Both the position numbers and the translations under genes were made by a program. Below the pieces are notes generated by a model. It saw only the letters and a list, made by a program, of their open reading frames with translations, did no database searches and was not told where the DNA came from. This document shows, piece by piece, positions 1 through 9,552 of a DNA stretch of 64,000 bases. Source of the DNA: Thermomicrobium roseum DSM 5159 (lineage in GTDB: Bacteria > Chloroflexota > Chloroflexia > Thermomicrobiales > Thermomicrobiaceae). Each line of letters starts with the position of its first letter. Position 1 is the first letter of the stretch. The stretch covers positions 558,001 to 622,000 of the forward strand of contig NC_011959.1 of the NCBI RefSeq assembly GCF_000021685.1. Direction: 5' to 3'.

Positions 1-848
1 CCGAGGGTGCCGCCCTCGGTGAGGGCGACAGGTTCCCGGTGATCGAGACCCATGAACTCGGCCAGAATCTGCTCGTACGGCTTGCCCAGTACGTGGGCCA
101 GCACGTTCAGGCGGCCGCGATGCGCCATGCCCATCGCGACTTTCGGGATACCCGTCTCGGCGACCTGGCGAAGGATCTCGTCGAGGATCGGCACGAGCGT
201 ATCGGTGCCCTCGATCGAGAAACGCTTCTGCCCGACGAAGGTTCGGTGGAGGAAGCGCTCGAACACCTCCACCGCGGTCAGCCGCTCGAGCAGCGCACGC
301 TTCTCCGTTGGTGAGAGGCGAACGCGATAGCGCTCGGACTCGATCGCTTCCTCGAGCCACTCGCGCTCGGTGCGATCCTGCAAATGGCCGTAATCGTAGC
401 CGATCGTCCCACAGTAGATCTCACGCAAGCGCTCGATCGCTTCGGCTGCATTGCGAGCACCCTGGGCGGCCGGCCCACCGACTAACGTGGCTGGGAGATG
501 CTCGAGGTCCTGCGATGTCAGCCCATGGTAGGCTGGGTCGAGTGCGGGATCACCGGGTGGCGGGCTCCCCAGTGGATCGAGGCGTGCAGCACGATGGCCG
601 CGGTGACGGATCCGTTGCGCAAGCTGAACGACAGCAGCGACCTTCGTAAAATCGAATGCCGGCCCTGCGATCGCAGCGGCCGGCGACGGAGCAGCGAGCT
701 GCTCGAGATGAGGTCCCCACTGCTCGAAGAATGCCCGCCACTCCGGCGTGACGGCCGTCGCATCCCGACGGTAGACCTCGTACAGTTCCAGAATGTAACC
801 AAGGTTCAGGCCGGTTAGCCGCTCGAGTGCCTCTTGCTGATTCACCAT
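1..848 (-). CDS. sucA: 2-oxoglutarate dehydrogenase E1 component, N-terminal part (cut by window edge)
   Basis: Translating the minus strand from the ATG at 848 gives 282 uninterrupted codons that run off the window start. The protein begins MVNQQEALERL and has the E1 N-terminal tail (NLGYILELYEVYRRD), then FERFLHRTFVGQKRFSIEG, then GMAHRGRLNVLAHVLGKP, the thiamine-enzyme stretch typical of 2-oxoglutarate dehydrogenase E1. The enzyme decarboxylates 2-oxoglutarate in the TCA cycle, passing succinyl groups to a lipoyl E2. GAGGTGG lies about 6 bases before the ATG and fixes the start. The C-terminal two thirds and any sucB partner are outside the window. Identity is firm from sequence motifs; partners are unseen. 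Confidence 0.93.
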   Translation of the reverse strand, partial: MVNQQEALERLTGLNLGYILELYEVYRRDATAVTPEWRAFFEQWGPHLEQLAAPSPAAAIAGPAFDFTKVAAVVQLAQRIRHRGHRAARLDPLGSPPPGDPALDPAYHGLTSQDLEHLPATLVGGPAAQGARNAAEAIERLREIYCGTIGYDYGHLQDRTEREWLEEAIESERYRVRLSPTEKRALLERLTAVEVFERFLHRTFVGQKRFSIEGTDTLVPILDEILRQVAETGIPKVAMGMAHRGRLNVLAHVLGKPYEQILAEFMGLDHREPVALTEGGTL

Positions 849-1016
849 GGCACCCACCTCGTCGCTTTCGCTTCGGCACCGAGACTCGGGACACTTCGCC
901 AGGTTCTCGGCCGCATGCCACCGAGCCTGTGGATGCCGCATACCAATGATACTCCTCGATGCACCGCTACGATGTTGGATCATTCGATTATTCTGGACGA
1001 GGCATAAGGATTGTTT

Positions 1017-2273
1017 TTAAGCCGAGTGGAGAGGTAGGACGGCCTCACCGTTGGCGAGAGACACGACCCGCTCCGGGGTATAGACAGTCGCCGGATGAAT
1101 CGCGTGTACCATGGCCGCGACGCGTAAAGAGGCCAGGTGGGGATCCTCGCGCGTTCGCGCTTCGAACCGTTCCCAAATGTCATCGGGAAGCCTTCGCCGC
1201 AACTCGAACGTCGTAAACGCAAACATGGGAAGAAGATCATCGTCTCGTCGGCTGGCATAACGAGCGAGTGCCTGCTGGAGATCGATGCCCTCGGTCTGCA
1301 CCCGAGCGAGTTCCTCAGCGAGCAACCAGGCGCTGCGCGCTGCATTTCCCATACCTTGCACGCTATGCGGGTCTTGATGACAGCCAGCGTCGCCGACGAG
1401 CGCCCAGCCGGTGCCAGAAGCCTGGCGGAGGAAATTCGGCAGGTGGCCCGTACCGCGGATCGGAGCGACTTGGCGTGCCGCAGCGAACCTTTCCCAGATC
1501 TCAGGGATACGGCGGAGTCCAGCGAAAAAGTGGTGGGTGACATCGCGGCGGAATGCCGGGAAGGCCCGGTGCTCCACCCCGTAGCCGACGAGCGTGAGAC
1601 CAGCGTCGCAGGGGAAGAGGAAAGCAGCGGCGTACTCTGCTCCGATCTCCGGATAGTCGCCGCGATAGGCGAGCGCAGCCAAGTCGCTGTCCCATGGTAA
1701 GTCGTCGACGTACGTGTAGTACCAGGCGAAGAGGGGAGGAATCTCCTGGAGAACGGGTGCTCCGACCTGGCGGGCAACAATCGAATCCTTTCCATCGGCT
1801 CCGATCACGAGCGGTGCCGAGGCGAGCCATTCTTCGCTCGTCGTCTCGACGACGACATCCCATCTCCGATCGTCCACCCGACGGACGGCAGTTACCCGAG
1901 CACTCGTCAGTGCGGTCACGTTGGAAAGCGATCTCACTGTCTCGAAAAGCGCGGTATCGAGCACGTCGCGGCGAATGCACAGGGCGAAGTCGAACTCTCC
2001 TGACTCCGGAAAAGGTGCGGCCACGTAAGGAAAACGGAGCCAGCGAAGACGTGGTGCTCCGATTCGGAGAACTGGCTCCAGAAGACCAGCTCGCTGGAAG
2101 GCATGCAGCGTATCGCTGAAGAAGAGATGGGTCGAAAGCGTCGGGCGTGGAAACCGCGCTCGTTCGATGAGCAGGATCGACCACCCGAGCTGTGCCAGGG
2201 CAGCGGCAGTGACGCAGCCAGCGATCCGGGCTCCCACGACGATCGCATCGAATCGACCTATCTGCTTGGCCAT
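1017..2273 (-). CDS. FAD-dependent oxidoreductase (geranylgeranyl reductase / monooxygenase-like)
   Basis: 418 aa flavoprotein of the PHBH/geranylgeranyl-reductase fold. The N terminus FDAIVVGARIAG is a degenerate GxGxxG dinucleotide-binding motif (Ala replaces the second Gly). The second FAD motif is WALVGDAGCHQDPHSVQGMG near residues 290-310, where GD contacts the ribityl chain. Members hydroxylate, halogenate or reduce small or isoprenoid substrates; the substrate cannot be read here. The gene stands alone: sucA starts about 170 bases downstream in the same direction and a 700-base gap lies upstream. GCGGAGT sits directly before the ATG. There are no membrane segments. Function beyond FAD oxidoreductase is inference. 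Confidence 0.85.
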   Translation of the reverse strand: MAKQIGRFDAIVVGARIAGCVTAAALAQLGWSILLIERARFPRPTLSTHLFFSDTLHAFQRAGLLEPVLRIGAPRLRWLRFPYVAAPFPESGEFDFALCIRRDVLDTALFETVRSLSNVTALTSARVTAVRRVDDRRWDVVVETTSEEWLASAPLVIGADGKDSIVARQVGAPVLQEIPPLFAWYYTYVDDLPWDSDLAALAYRGDYPEIGAEYAAAFLFPCDAGLTLVGYGVEHRAFPAFRRDVTHHFFAGLRRIPEIWERFAAARQVAPIRGTGHLPNFLRQASGTGWALVGDAGCHQDPHSVQGMGNAARSAWLLAEELARVQTEGIDLQQALARYASRRDDDLLPMFAFTTFELRRRLPDDIWERFEARTREDPHLASLRVAAMVHAIHPATVYTPERVVSLANGEAVLPLHSA

Positions 2274-2973
2274 ACTCCGCTCGCTGCTTCTGGAACCGAG
2301 CCGATCCAGTCGAATAGAGGAGTATCGGCTCCGTCGCGGTATTGAGTATGCCCCCGAGGGCGAGTGCGCGGGCGTCTGTATCGAGCGTGGCCGAGGTCCT
2401 TTCGGTCGTCGCTCCTTCTTGGACTACAGCGTCTCGTGGCGACTGTGGCACGCGCTGATGATGGAGGAGACATCGCGCGCCGCACCGGCCGTGATGGCAC
2501 TTCGAGTCACGTTGGAAGGGGAGTCCTGCCGGCGAGCGCTGCAGTGCTCATCGAGTCGACTGGGGGGTTGCGACCACCGAGTCGGAATGCAGGGCTGCTC
2601 CATTGCCAGTTCGCTACTCGCAGCGTACACTGGGCTGAGCCAGACCGGTCATTCCTGACCGGATCTGGGCATCGAGAACGGGACGGCAGAAGCGGTGGAC
2701 GTGTCGAGTCCGAGTCGCCACTCCAACGAGTTCCCCGGCTGACCCCACATGGCGCAGACGCGACTCTCCGGGGTGGCCGGGTGAGACCAGCCACAACGGA
2801 GCAGGTCGCTGGTGCGCCGAGCGTTCCCTCGGCACCAAAGGTTCTTACATCGCGAACGATGAGAGCAGCCGCGTCGTGCTTTCGTCGAGCGGCGGGACGC
2901 ACGAGAGCTGGATGAGCCTCTCATACGGCGAGCTGCGGCGACGTCTTCGGCGGAAGCTGGGAAGGGAGACCGT
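2274..2973. other. Intergenic region, no supported gene
   Basis: About 700 bases between two divergent genes. Open frames occur on both strands but show no recognisable domain, plausible ribosome site or protein-like composition. A perfect 7-bp hairpin (CCGGTCA, TTCC, TGACCGG) lies at 2645-2662. The stretch just before mgtE (2880-2960) was inspected for a magnesium riboswitch and did not match convincingly. Confidence 0.5.
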
Positions 2974-4332
2974 ATGGCCACGGAAATGGACATCCAGATG
3001 CAGCTCCGCTCACTTCTCCAGCGTGGAGAACGGGAAACGGTCGAGGATCTCTTGTGGGAACTCGTCGAGCAACGGCAGCTTTATGCTGTTCTCCGTGAGC
3101 TGGAGCCCTTCGAACTCGCGCGCCTCGCCGAACTCCTCGGCGACGAGACGTTCGGGGAGTTCCTGGCTGAGCTGGATCCGAGCGATGCGGCTGATTTGCT
3201 CGAACGGTTGAGTTCGCAAGAGGCAGCGGATGTCCTGGAGGCGATGGCCCCTGATGATGCGGCCGATGTCTTCGCCCGTCTCGATCCCGACGAGGCCCGT
3301 CAGATCCTCGTCGAGATGGAACCGCTCGAAGCGCAAGAGCTGCAGGAGCTTTTGAGCTATCCGCCCGAGACTGCTGGCGGGCGGATGACACCCTCGTACG
3401 TCGCTTTATTGCCGGATGTCCGCGTTGACCAGGCGATCGCGGCGCTGCGGAAGGTGGCTGCGGAAGTCGAGACGATCTACTACGCCTATGTCGTCGACGA
3501 AGCGAATCACCTCTTGGGCGTTGTCTCCATGCGTGATCTCGTGTTGAGCCCGCCCTACCGGACTGTGGGCGAGATCATGACGCGTGACATCGTGAAAGTG
3601 CGCGCCACCGCCGATCAGGAGGAAGCCGCGCGTTTGCTCGTCGAGGAGGGGCTTTTGGCCATACCGGTCGTGGATGATGAGGATCGCTTGCTTGGCATCA
3701 TCACGGTCGACGATGTGGCGGACATTTTGGAACGCGAAGTGACGGAAGACATCGAGCGGTTGGGTGGTTCGCAACCGCTCGAGGTTCCGTATACCCGGGC
3801 GACGCCTTTCTATCTGTGGCGGCGACGAATTGGTTGGCTTCTCCTCCTGTTCGTCGCTGAAATGTACACGGGGACGGTTCTTCGCCATTTCGAGCAGGAA
3901 CTCGAAGAAGCGATCGCTCTCGCCTTTTTCGTTCCTCTGTTGATCGGGACTGGTGGAAATGCTGGCTCGCAAGTCGTCACGACACTCGTGCGAGCCATGG
4001 CGGTCGAAGGGATCGGTATCCGCGATTTTTTCCGCATTTTCCCCAAAGAATTCATCGCTGGTCTCCTGGCGGGTGTTGTTATGGGTACTGCCGGCTTCCT
4101 GCGTGCGGAAATTCTGGGTGTGGATCCGGCGATTTCGTTGACGGTGGGCGTTGCGCTCTTCTGCATCGTGCTGTGGGCAGTGACGGTCGCGACGCTCTTG
4201 CCGCTCCTCTTGCGTCGACTCGGGATCGATCCGGCGGTCGTGTCGTCGCCGTTCATCGCGACGCTCGTCGACGGAACAGGCCTGGTCATCTACTTCAATG
4301 TCGCTCGCATCATCCTTCATCTACACAGTTGA
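2974..4332 (+). CDS. mgtE: Magnesium transporter MgtE
   Basis: 452 aa, the usual MgtE length. Residues 1-130 form the acidic helical N domain (repeated DPSDAADLLERL / APDDAADVFARLDPDEA units). Residues 130-255 form a CBS pair (VGEIMTRD, IPVVDDEDRLLGIITVDD). The rest is the membrane domain of about five helices with the PLLIGTGGNAGSQ motif of the Mg2+ pore. MgtE is a Mg2+-gated channel of the inner membrane; the cytosolic domains close it when Mg2+ is high. AAGGGAG five bases before the ATG supports the start. The next gene starts within about 50 bases and may be cotranscribed. Confidence 0.96.
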   Translation: MATEMDIQMQLRSLLQRGERETVEDLLWELVEQRQLYAVLRELEPFELARLAELLGDETFGEFLAELDPSDAADLLERLSSQEAADVLEAMAPDDAADVFARLDPDEARQILVEMEPLEAQELQELLSYPPETAGGRMTPSYVALLPDVRVDQAIAALRKVAAEVETIYYAYVVDEANHLLGVVSMRDLVLSPPYRTVGEIMTRDIVKVRATADQEEAARLLVEEGLLAIPVVDDEDRLLGIITVDDVADILEREVTEDIERLGGSQPLEVPYTRATPFYLWRRRIGWLLLLFVAEMYTGTVLRHFEQELEEAIALAFFVPLLIGTGGNAGSQVVTTLVRAMAVEGIGIRDFFRIFPKEFIAGLLAGVVMGTAGFLRAEILGVDPAISLTVGVALFCIVLWAVTVATLLPLLLRRLGIDPAVVSSPFIATLVDGTGLVIYFNVARIILHLHS

Positions 4333-4378
4333 AGAGTATCGCCGTATGCTTACGCGGGTTCCTTTCGGAGGGGGCACT

Positions 4379-5326
4379 ATGGAGCTTGTGCGCGAACTGG
4401 AACCTGGGTGGTACCTCGTCGATCTCCGATTCCAAGGTGTGGAGAACGTGATCGCCTCATACCTCTTCGTCGGTCGTCAAGGAGTAGCGATCGTCGATAC
4501 TGGGCCGAGTACGACGATCGAGCGTCTCGTAGCGGCGCTCCAAGAACTGGACGTTCCGCCCGAGGCGGTCCGGCATCTCGTTCTGACCCATATCCATTTG
4601 GATCATGGCGGAGCAGCTGGGCACCTGTTGGAGCGGTTTCCGAATGCGCGTGTCTATGTCCATCCGCTCGGTGCGCCGCACCTGATCGATCCGACTCGCT
4701 TGTGGGCGAGCGCTGCTCGTATCTATGGCGATCGTATGGAACTCTTGTGGGGGTCGATTCGCCCATGTGCTGCCGAGCGAGTCGTGGTCGTCGAGGATGG
4801 GGAGGCGATCGACCTGGGTGATGGGCGCCGATTGCGGGCATTGGCGACGCCAGGACATGCCTCGCACCATCATGCCTGGCTGGATACCGCCACTGGTTCC
4901 GTCTTCGCTGGCGACATCGCTGGTATCCGGATCAGCGCGCTCCCCTTTGTCTTTCCACCGACCCCGCCACCGGATATCGATCTCGGACAGTGGCGCCGGA
5001 GTATCGAGCGCCTGCGCCGTCTCCAACCGAGTCGCCTCTATCTTGGTCACTTCGGACCAGTCGAGGATATCGATTGGCACCTGGACGATCTCTTGGCGAG
5101 GCTCTTCCTCTGGGCAGGATGGATCGGGGCGTTGCTGGAGCAGGGCCTGGATGCGGAGACGATCGCCGGGCGATTGCAGGAGCTGACGGACGGAGAGTTC
5201 CATCGTCTCCTGGGTGAGCGTGCGCCGGTTATTGCGTACCAGTGGGCGTCCGGTAGCTTTCGCATGACGGTGGATGGGTACGTCCGTTATTTCCGGACGC
5301 ATCGGCCATGGGCGAGTGGTTCATGA
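4379..5326 (+). CDS. Metallo-beta-lactamase-fold hydrolase
   Basis: 315 aa soluble enzyme. VLTHIHLDHGG is the HxHxDH zinc motif. Further zinc ligands are likely the His of ATPGHASHHHAWLD, the Asp in FAGDIAGIR and the His in YLGHFGPVED. The family hydrolyses thioesters, lactones or phosphoesters; the C-terminal helical extension (residues 230-315) resembles hydrolases annotated as glyoxalase II-like. The ATG at 4379 is chosen over an upstream in-frame ATG at 4298 because CGGAGGGGG lies 4-8 bases before it and the longer form overlaps mgtE. It overlaps the next gene by four bases (ATGA), so translation is coupled. Substrate unknown. Confidence 0.88.
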   Translation: MELVRELEPGWYLVDLRFQGVENVIASYLFVGRQGVAIVDTGPSTTIERLVAALQELDVPPEAVRHLVLTHIHLDHGGAAGHLLERFPNARVYVHPLGAPHLIDPTRLWASAARIYGDRMELLWGSIRPCAAERVVVVEDGEAIDLGDGRRLRALATPGHASHHHAWLDTATGSVFAGDIAGIRISALPFVFPPTPPPDIDLGQWRRSIERLRRLQPSRLYLGHFGPVEDIDWHLDDLLARLFLWAGWIGALLEQGLDAETIAGRLQELTDGEFHRLLGERAPVIAYQWASGSFRMTVDGYVRYFRTHRPWASGS

Positions 5327-6564
5327 GGACGCAGAGGGCGATGAGCGCGCCGTCGTTGCAACGACGGGCCTACCGTTTGATCATTCTTTTGGGCCTCGTC
5401 AGCCTTTTCGGTGATATCAGCTACGAGGGGGTTCGTGGTGTGACGGGGCCGTACCTGGCATTGCTCGGTGCGAGTGCAGTCGCAGTCGGGCTGGTAGCCG
5501 GTCTCGGCGAGTTCGCTGGCTACGCGCTGCGCACGGCATCGGGGTATCTAGCGGACCGCTTGCGCCTGCACTGGTTGTTGACGGTTGTTGGTTACGGTTT
5601 GATCGCCACGTTACCTTTGCTGGCGCTGGTTCACCGTTGGGAACTCGCTGCGGCGTTGATCGTGCTCGAGCGATTAGGTAAGGCGCTGCGGACACCCTCG
5701 CGCGACGCTATTCTCTCGCATGCAGCCAGCCAGGTAGGGCGCGGCAAGGGCTTTGGGATCCACGAAGCACTCGACCAACTCGGTGCCTTGATCGGCCCGG
5801 TCATCTTCGCAGTCGCGCTCACTTTCGACGGTGAAGCCGGTTATCGGCTCGGCTTCGGGCTGCTCACGATTCCTGCGATCCTCGCGATCGTCATTCTCGT
5901 CCTTGCGTGGAGGCAGGAGCCGGAGCCAGAGTCGCTCGAGAGCGTTACTCCACGCGTGAACCGCCCGACGGAAGCCAGCGGCTCCCGTCGGCTGAGCGGA
6001 CCGTTCTGGCGTTACACGCTCTTTACGGCGTTGACCACTCTCGGATTCGTCCCTTTCGCTCTCCTCTCGTATCATGTGGAACAGACTGGTCGGTTCAGTC
6101 CGCCGTTGATACCACTGCTCTACGCGGTCGCGATGGGGGTGGACGGAGGGATCGCATTGATCGCAGGCTGGGGATACGATCGCTTCGGCTTGCGTACCTT
6201 GGCAGCGGTACCCATCTGCATCGCGTTGGGAACGGCTGCTGCGTTGCAGTCGACCACCGGGTTCATTATCACGGGGGTCGTCGTCTGGGGAATCGCGATG
6301 GGACTCGTCGAAACGACGATGCGAGCGGCGGTCGGCGAACTCTCCGCTCCGTCGGCGCGCGGACTGGCCTACGGTGTCTTCAATACCGTGTTCGGGACAG
6401 CCTGGCTGGCCGGTGGAGCCGTGCTCGGTTATCTGTACGAGCAACTAGGCTCTCGAGGAACCATCGGTGCGACCCTGGTACTGGAGATCGCAGCATTGTT
6501 GCTTTTCTGGGGACTGGGGGTGGCTCGCGCACACGCCTCCTACAGAGCTCAGAGCGTTTCCTGA
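5323..6564 (+). CDS. Major facilitator superfamily transporter
   Basis: About 413 aa with 11-12 hydrophobic helices. The loop LADRLRLHWLL near residue 80 and RLGKALRTPSRDAI near residue 115 are MFS-type cytoplasmic motifs; a central charged linker (residues 200-225) separates two six-helix halves. It exports or imports small solutes by proton coupling; the substrate is not evident. The start ATG overlaps the stop of the hydrolase gene as ATGA, so the two are probably one transcript with mgtE upstream. An alternative ATG at 5341 cannot be excluded. Confidence 0.88.
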   Translation: MRTQRAMSAPSLQRRAYRLIILLGLVSLFGDISYEGVRGVTGPYLALLGASAVAVGLVAGLGEFAGYALRTASGYLADRLRLHWLLTVVGYGLIATLPLLALVHRWELAAALIVLERLGKALRTPSRDAILSHAASQVGRGKGFGIHEALDQLGALIGPVIFAVALTFDGEAGYRLGFGLLTIPAILAIVILVLAWRQEPEPESLESVTPRVNRPTEASGSRRLSGPFWRYTLFTALTTLGFVPFALLSYHVEQTGRFSPPLIPLLYAVAMGVDGGIALIAGWGYDRFGLRTLAAVPICIALGTAAALQSTTGFIITGVVVWGIAMGLVETTMRAAVGELSAPSARGLAYGVFNTVFGTAWLAGGAVLGYLYEQLGSRGTIGATLVLEIAALLLFWGLGVARAHASYRAQSVS

Positions 6565-6692
6565 TTCGATCGCTCCGCTCTCGGTTCTCAGGATGGACGC
6601 AGGTATGCCTCGGCACAGACCGAGCAGCGCCGAGTTCGGTCGCGCGGTCGGTCGGTCGCCGGAAGCACTCGGTTGGCAGTCGGCATGTCCGC

Positions 6693-8438
6693 TCATGTCC
6701 GGTGCGCGGGAGCTCCTCGGTGGTGAGTAGCGAGCCAGGTGCGGAGTTCCTCGAGCGACCGAGTATTGAGAACATGTCTGGGCTCCGCCCAACCGCGACG
6801 CGCGGTCGCGACCGACCAGCGCATATTGTCCAACTGGCGTGTCGAGTGGGCATCACTGGTGCAAGCGATCAAGATTCCCCGGTTGATCGCCCGCTGGACC
6901 CAGATGTCCGGGAGGTCGAGCCGATCCGGCTGTCCGTTGACCTCGATCGCGACCCCATAGTGAGCAGCGGCATCCAGCACGGCGTCGAGATCGATCTCGT
7001 ACGGGAGTCGAGAGGTAAGCAGGCGTCCGGTGGGATGACCGAGGATGTCGACATGGGGGTTGGCGAGCGCACGGATGACGCGTTCCGTCATGCGTTCCTG
7101 CGGCATATCGAAGGCGCTGTGCACGGACACGATCACGAGATCGAGTTCGGCGAGAATCTCGTCCGGATAGTCGAGTGTCCCGTCCGACAAAATGTTAACT
7201 TCGGCGCCCTGCAGGATACGAAATGGTGCCAGTCGTTCGTTGAGTTCGCGGATCCGCTCGCGTTGTTCGCGCAGACGCTCGATGGACAAGCCGCGGGCCA
7301 CGGTGAGGGAAGGGGAATGATCCGAAATGACCAGGTACTCGTAGCCGCGCGCGCGAGCAGCTTCGCACATCCGCTCGAGTGGCTCGTGTCCGTCGCTCCA
7401 ATCGGTGTGCACATGGAGGTCGCCGCGGATATCCCGCTGCTCGACGAGGATGGGCAAGCGATGCTCGCGGGCCGCCTCGATCTCACCACGGTTCTCCCGC
7501 AGCTCGGGTGGAATCCAATCCATTCCCAAAAGCGCATAGATCTCATGTTCCGTTTCGCTCGCCAAAAGCTTGCCGGTTTCGTCAAAGAGGCCGTACTCGG
7601 AGAGTTTCCAGCCGCGCTCTTGGACGAAGGAGCGTAAGGCGATGTTGTGTTCCTTCGATCCGGTGAAATACAGAAGCGCCGAGCCGTACTCGTGCGGTCG
7701 CACGACGCGCAGATCGACTTGGAGGTCTTCGCGGGTGAGAATGGAGGGGCGCGTCGGTCCAACAGCGAGGACTTCTTTGACGAATGGCAGATGAACGAAG
7801 GCATCGACGACTGCGGGAGGATCGTCGCTGGCGACGAGGATGTCGATGTCTCCGATCGTCTCTTTCATGCGGCGGAGACTCCCGGCCGGATCGATCGCCC
7901 GGATCGCTGCATGCGGTCGCAGGGCTGCCACCACCTCCTCGGCTACCGGCAGCGCGATGCCGAGGAGGAGACGCTTGCTCCGTTGCATGAGGCGTGCAGC
8001 TTCGCGGGCGATCCGCTCCTCGAGTTTCTCTCCGAAGCCGGGGAGCTTGCGCAGCTTGTGCTCCTGTGCTGCCTGGAGCAGGTCCTGGATGGTCGTGATT
8101 CCGAGTTGTTCGTAGAGAAGGTGTGCTCGAGCGGGGCCGATCCCTGGTACTTCGAGCAGATCAACTGCCTGCAAAGGTACCTCGCGCTTGAGCTGTTCAT
8201 AGTATTCCAGTCGACCAGTTCGCAGGTACTCTTCGATCTTGGCGGCAATCGCCTTGCCGACGCCAGGGATTTCGTCCAGTTTTCCTTGCCGGGCGAGTTC
8301 CTCGATGTCCTCATCGAGCGCGCGGATGTTCTGTGCGGCCGTCGTGTAGGCGCGGATCCGATAGGGGTTCTCGTTCTTGAGCATCAGAAGTTCAGCGATG
8401 TTGTCGAGCAGGAGAGCAACCTCCTCGTTCCGTCGCAT
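6693..8438 (-). CDS. polX: DNA polymerase X family protein with C-terminal PHP domain
   Basis: 581 aa, the normal bacterial PolX length. An N-terminal helical region and helix-hairpin-helix motifs (IPGVGKAIAAKI, VPGIGPARAHLL, LPGFGEKLEERI) precede the nucleotidyltransferase core GSLRRMKETIGDIDILV, whose two Asp bind metal, with the third Asp in LQVDLRVV. The C terminus is a PHP phosphoesterase (DLHVHTDWSDG, ISDHSPS, GHPTGRLL, CTSDAHS), giving 3'-5' exonuclease activity in family members. It fills gaps in base-excision repair. AAGGAG lies 9 bases before this ATG; the longer frame upstream overlaps the preceding gene. It follows a sigma-like gene by five bases. Confidence 0.95.
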   Translation of the reverse strand: MRRNEEVALLLDNIAELLMLKNENPYRIRAYTTAAQNIRALDEDIEELARQGKLDEIPGVGKAIAAKIEEYLRTGRLEYYEQLKREVPLQAVDLLEVPGIGPARAHLLYEQLGITTIQDLLQAAQEHKLRKLPGFGEKLEERIAREAARLMQRSKRLLLGIALPVAEEVVAALRPHAAIRAIDPAGSLRRMKETIGDIDILVASDDPPAVVDAFVHLPFVKEVLAVGPTRPSILTREDLQVDLRVVRPHEYGSALLYFTGSKEHNIALRSFVQERGWKLSEYGLFDETGKLLASETEHEIYALLGMDWIPPELRENRGEIEAAREHRLPILVEQRDIRGDLHVHTDWSDGHEPLERMCEAARARGYEYLVISDHSPSLTVARGLSIERLREQRERIRELNERLAPFRILQGAEVNILSDGTLDYPDEILAELDLVIVSVHSAFDMPQERMTERVIRALANPHVDILGHPTGRLLTSRLPYEIDLDAVLDAAAHYGVAIEVNGQPDRLDLPDIWVQRAINRGILIACTSDAHSTRQLDNMRWSVATARRGWAEPRHVLNTRSLEELRTWLATHHRGAPAHRT

Positions 8439-8443
8439 GCCGC

Positions 8444-9214
8444 TCACTCCTTCGGCCGAGTCGGTTGGACAGTCGATTCCTCCAGCCACGCGCGCAGAAG
8501 TCGAACCGTCGCATGAACGAGAGCACGGACTTCGTCCGGAAGCAAGCCAGTGACTGCCGCGATCTGTTCGTCGCTCCAACGATCCAGAGCTGAAAGGAGG
8601 TACGTTTCGCGCCACTGTTCGGGTAGCCGGTCCAGGAGCTGATCGAGCAACCGACGGGTCTCGGGATCAGCGAGGAGGTCGTCAGGCAAGGGAAGGTCTG
8701 GGTCTGCAAGGGCCGCGGCCAGACGAGCTGCTGTCCCCTGCAATTCGGCTGGCGGCGCTTCGGGGTGCTCGGTTGGCTCGCTCGCAGTGCCTCGGTGCCG
8801 CTCGGCGTGGCGGGCGAGTGCCGCGCGATGGACCGTGTCATGTGCGAGTCGACGGAGCCACGCGAAGCGATCGCGGGGAAGTTGCGGTAGTTCTCGTAGT
8901 TCGCTGCGGGCTCGCTGATAGGTCGCGAAGGTCAGCTCTTCCGGATCGAGTTCGGTCGGCTCGACGAGCCCAGCCTCGACTTCGCGGGCGATGGCGCGGA
9001 GCACGGTACGAAGGATGGGGAGGTAGAGATCGAGACCTTCGCGATAGAGCCATTGCTCGCGCTGGGCGATCTCGTCGGGTGTCAAGTGGGGTGGGCGCGG
9101 GGGATGAGGAGTCGTCTCGGCCAACCGGGCGGTCAATCGGCGGCGGGCCTCATCGTAGGGGGCAGCCTGCAACCGGCGGCGGAGGGCGTGGAAATACGGA
9201 TCTTGGAAAACCAC
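8444..9214 (-). CDS. Sigma-70-like (ECF-type) protein, divergent
   Basis: 256 aa from a GTG preceded by GAGGAG at 6 bases; a longer GTG start at 9250 has no good ribosome site. The middle resembles sigma region 2 (EELTFATYQRAR followed by RFAWLRRLAHDTVHRAAL). The C terminus resembles region 4 (LLDQLLDRLPEQWRETYLLS, then WSDEQIAAVTGLLPDEVRAL, a helix-turn-helix). Between them is a Pro/Glu-rich linker, as in ECF factors. It ends five bases before polX, so the two are probably cotranscribed. No anti-sigma gene is adjacent. It could be a sigma factor or a domain relic used for another purpose; the match is by eye and moderate. Confidence 0.68.
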   Translation of the reverse strand: MVFQDPYFHALRRRLQAAPYDEARRRLTARLAETTPHPPRPPHLTPDEIAQREQWLYREGLDLYLPILRTVLRAIAREVEAGLVEPTELDPEELTFATYQRARSELRELPQLPRDRFAWLRRLAHDTVHRAALARHAERHRGTASEPTEHPEAPPAELQGTAARLAAALADPDLPLPDDLLADPETRRLLDQLLDRLPEQWRETYLLSALDRWSDEQIAAVTGLLPDEVRALVHATVRLLRAWLEESTVQPTRPKE

Positions 9215-9552
9215 GTGGTCGCTCCTCACTCGGTCTGCGATTCCGGCCACTCCAGGATAGCGGATTCGCCGAGAACTGTCATCTGAAGAGCTTTGGCGAT
9301 ATTCGGGACCATCGCGGCTGGCACATCGATCGAAGGAGCAGGTTGGTGGGACGAGGAACCTTACCTGTCGGCTGAGCGGAAAGCGTGCTTCTGACTCCGG
9401 TGTGATTGCACACCGGTGAGCGCGACGAACCCCGATGGTTGGTTAGGGATGGGCTGCCGATCGTGCAGCAGAGGAATCGACGACCACTGTCGCCTGAGAG
9501 CGCGCGATCACCGCGCACGACGCGGCATGCAGTGCGTTGGCGGTTAACGGTT
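9215..9552. other. Intergenic region with a perfect hairpin
   Basis: About 340 bases between two minus-strand genes. No gene is supported. The notable element is the inverted repeat at 9397-9416. The remainder should hold the promoter of the sigma-like/polX pair, but no clear consensus was found. Confidence 0.45.
9397..9416. repeat. Perfect inverted repeat, 8-bp arms
   Basis: CCGGTGTG, spacer ATTG, CACACCGG. The perfect dyad lies between the repeat-protein gene and the start of the sigma-like gene. It has no following T run, so an operator is at least as likely as a terminator. About 180 bases upstream of the sigma-like start. Confidence 0.6.

Noticed and set aside
2876..2973. Possible magnesium (M-box) riboswitch before mgtE
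   Set aside because: Only short G/A-rich similarities to the M-box were seen; the conserved core and stems could not be laid out.
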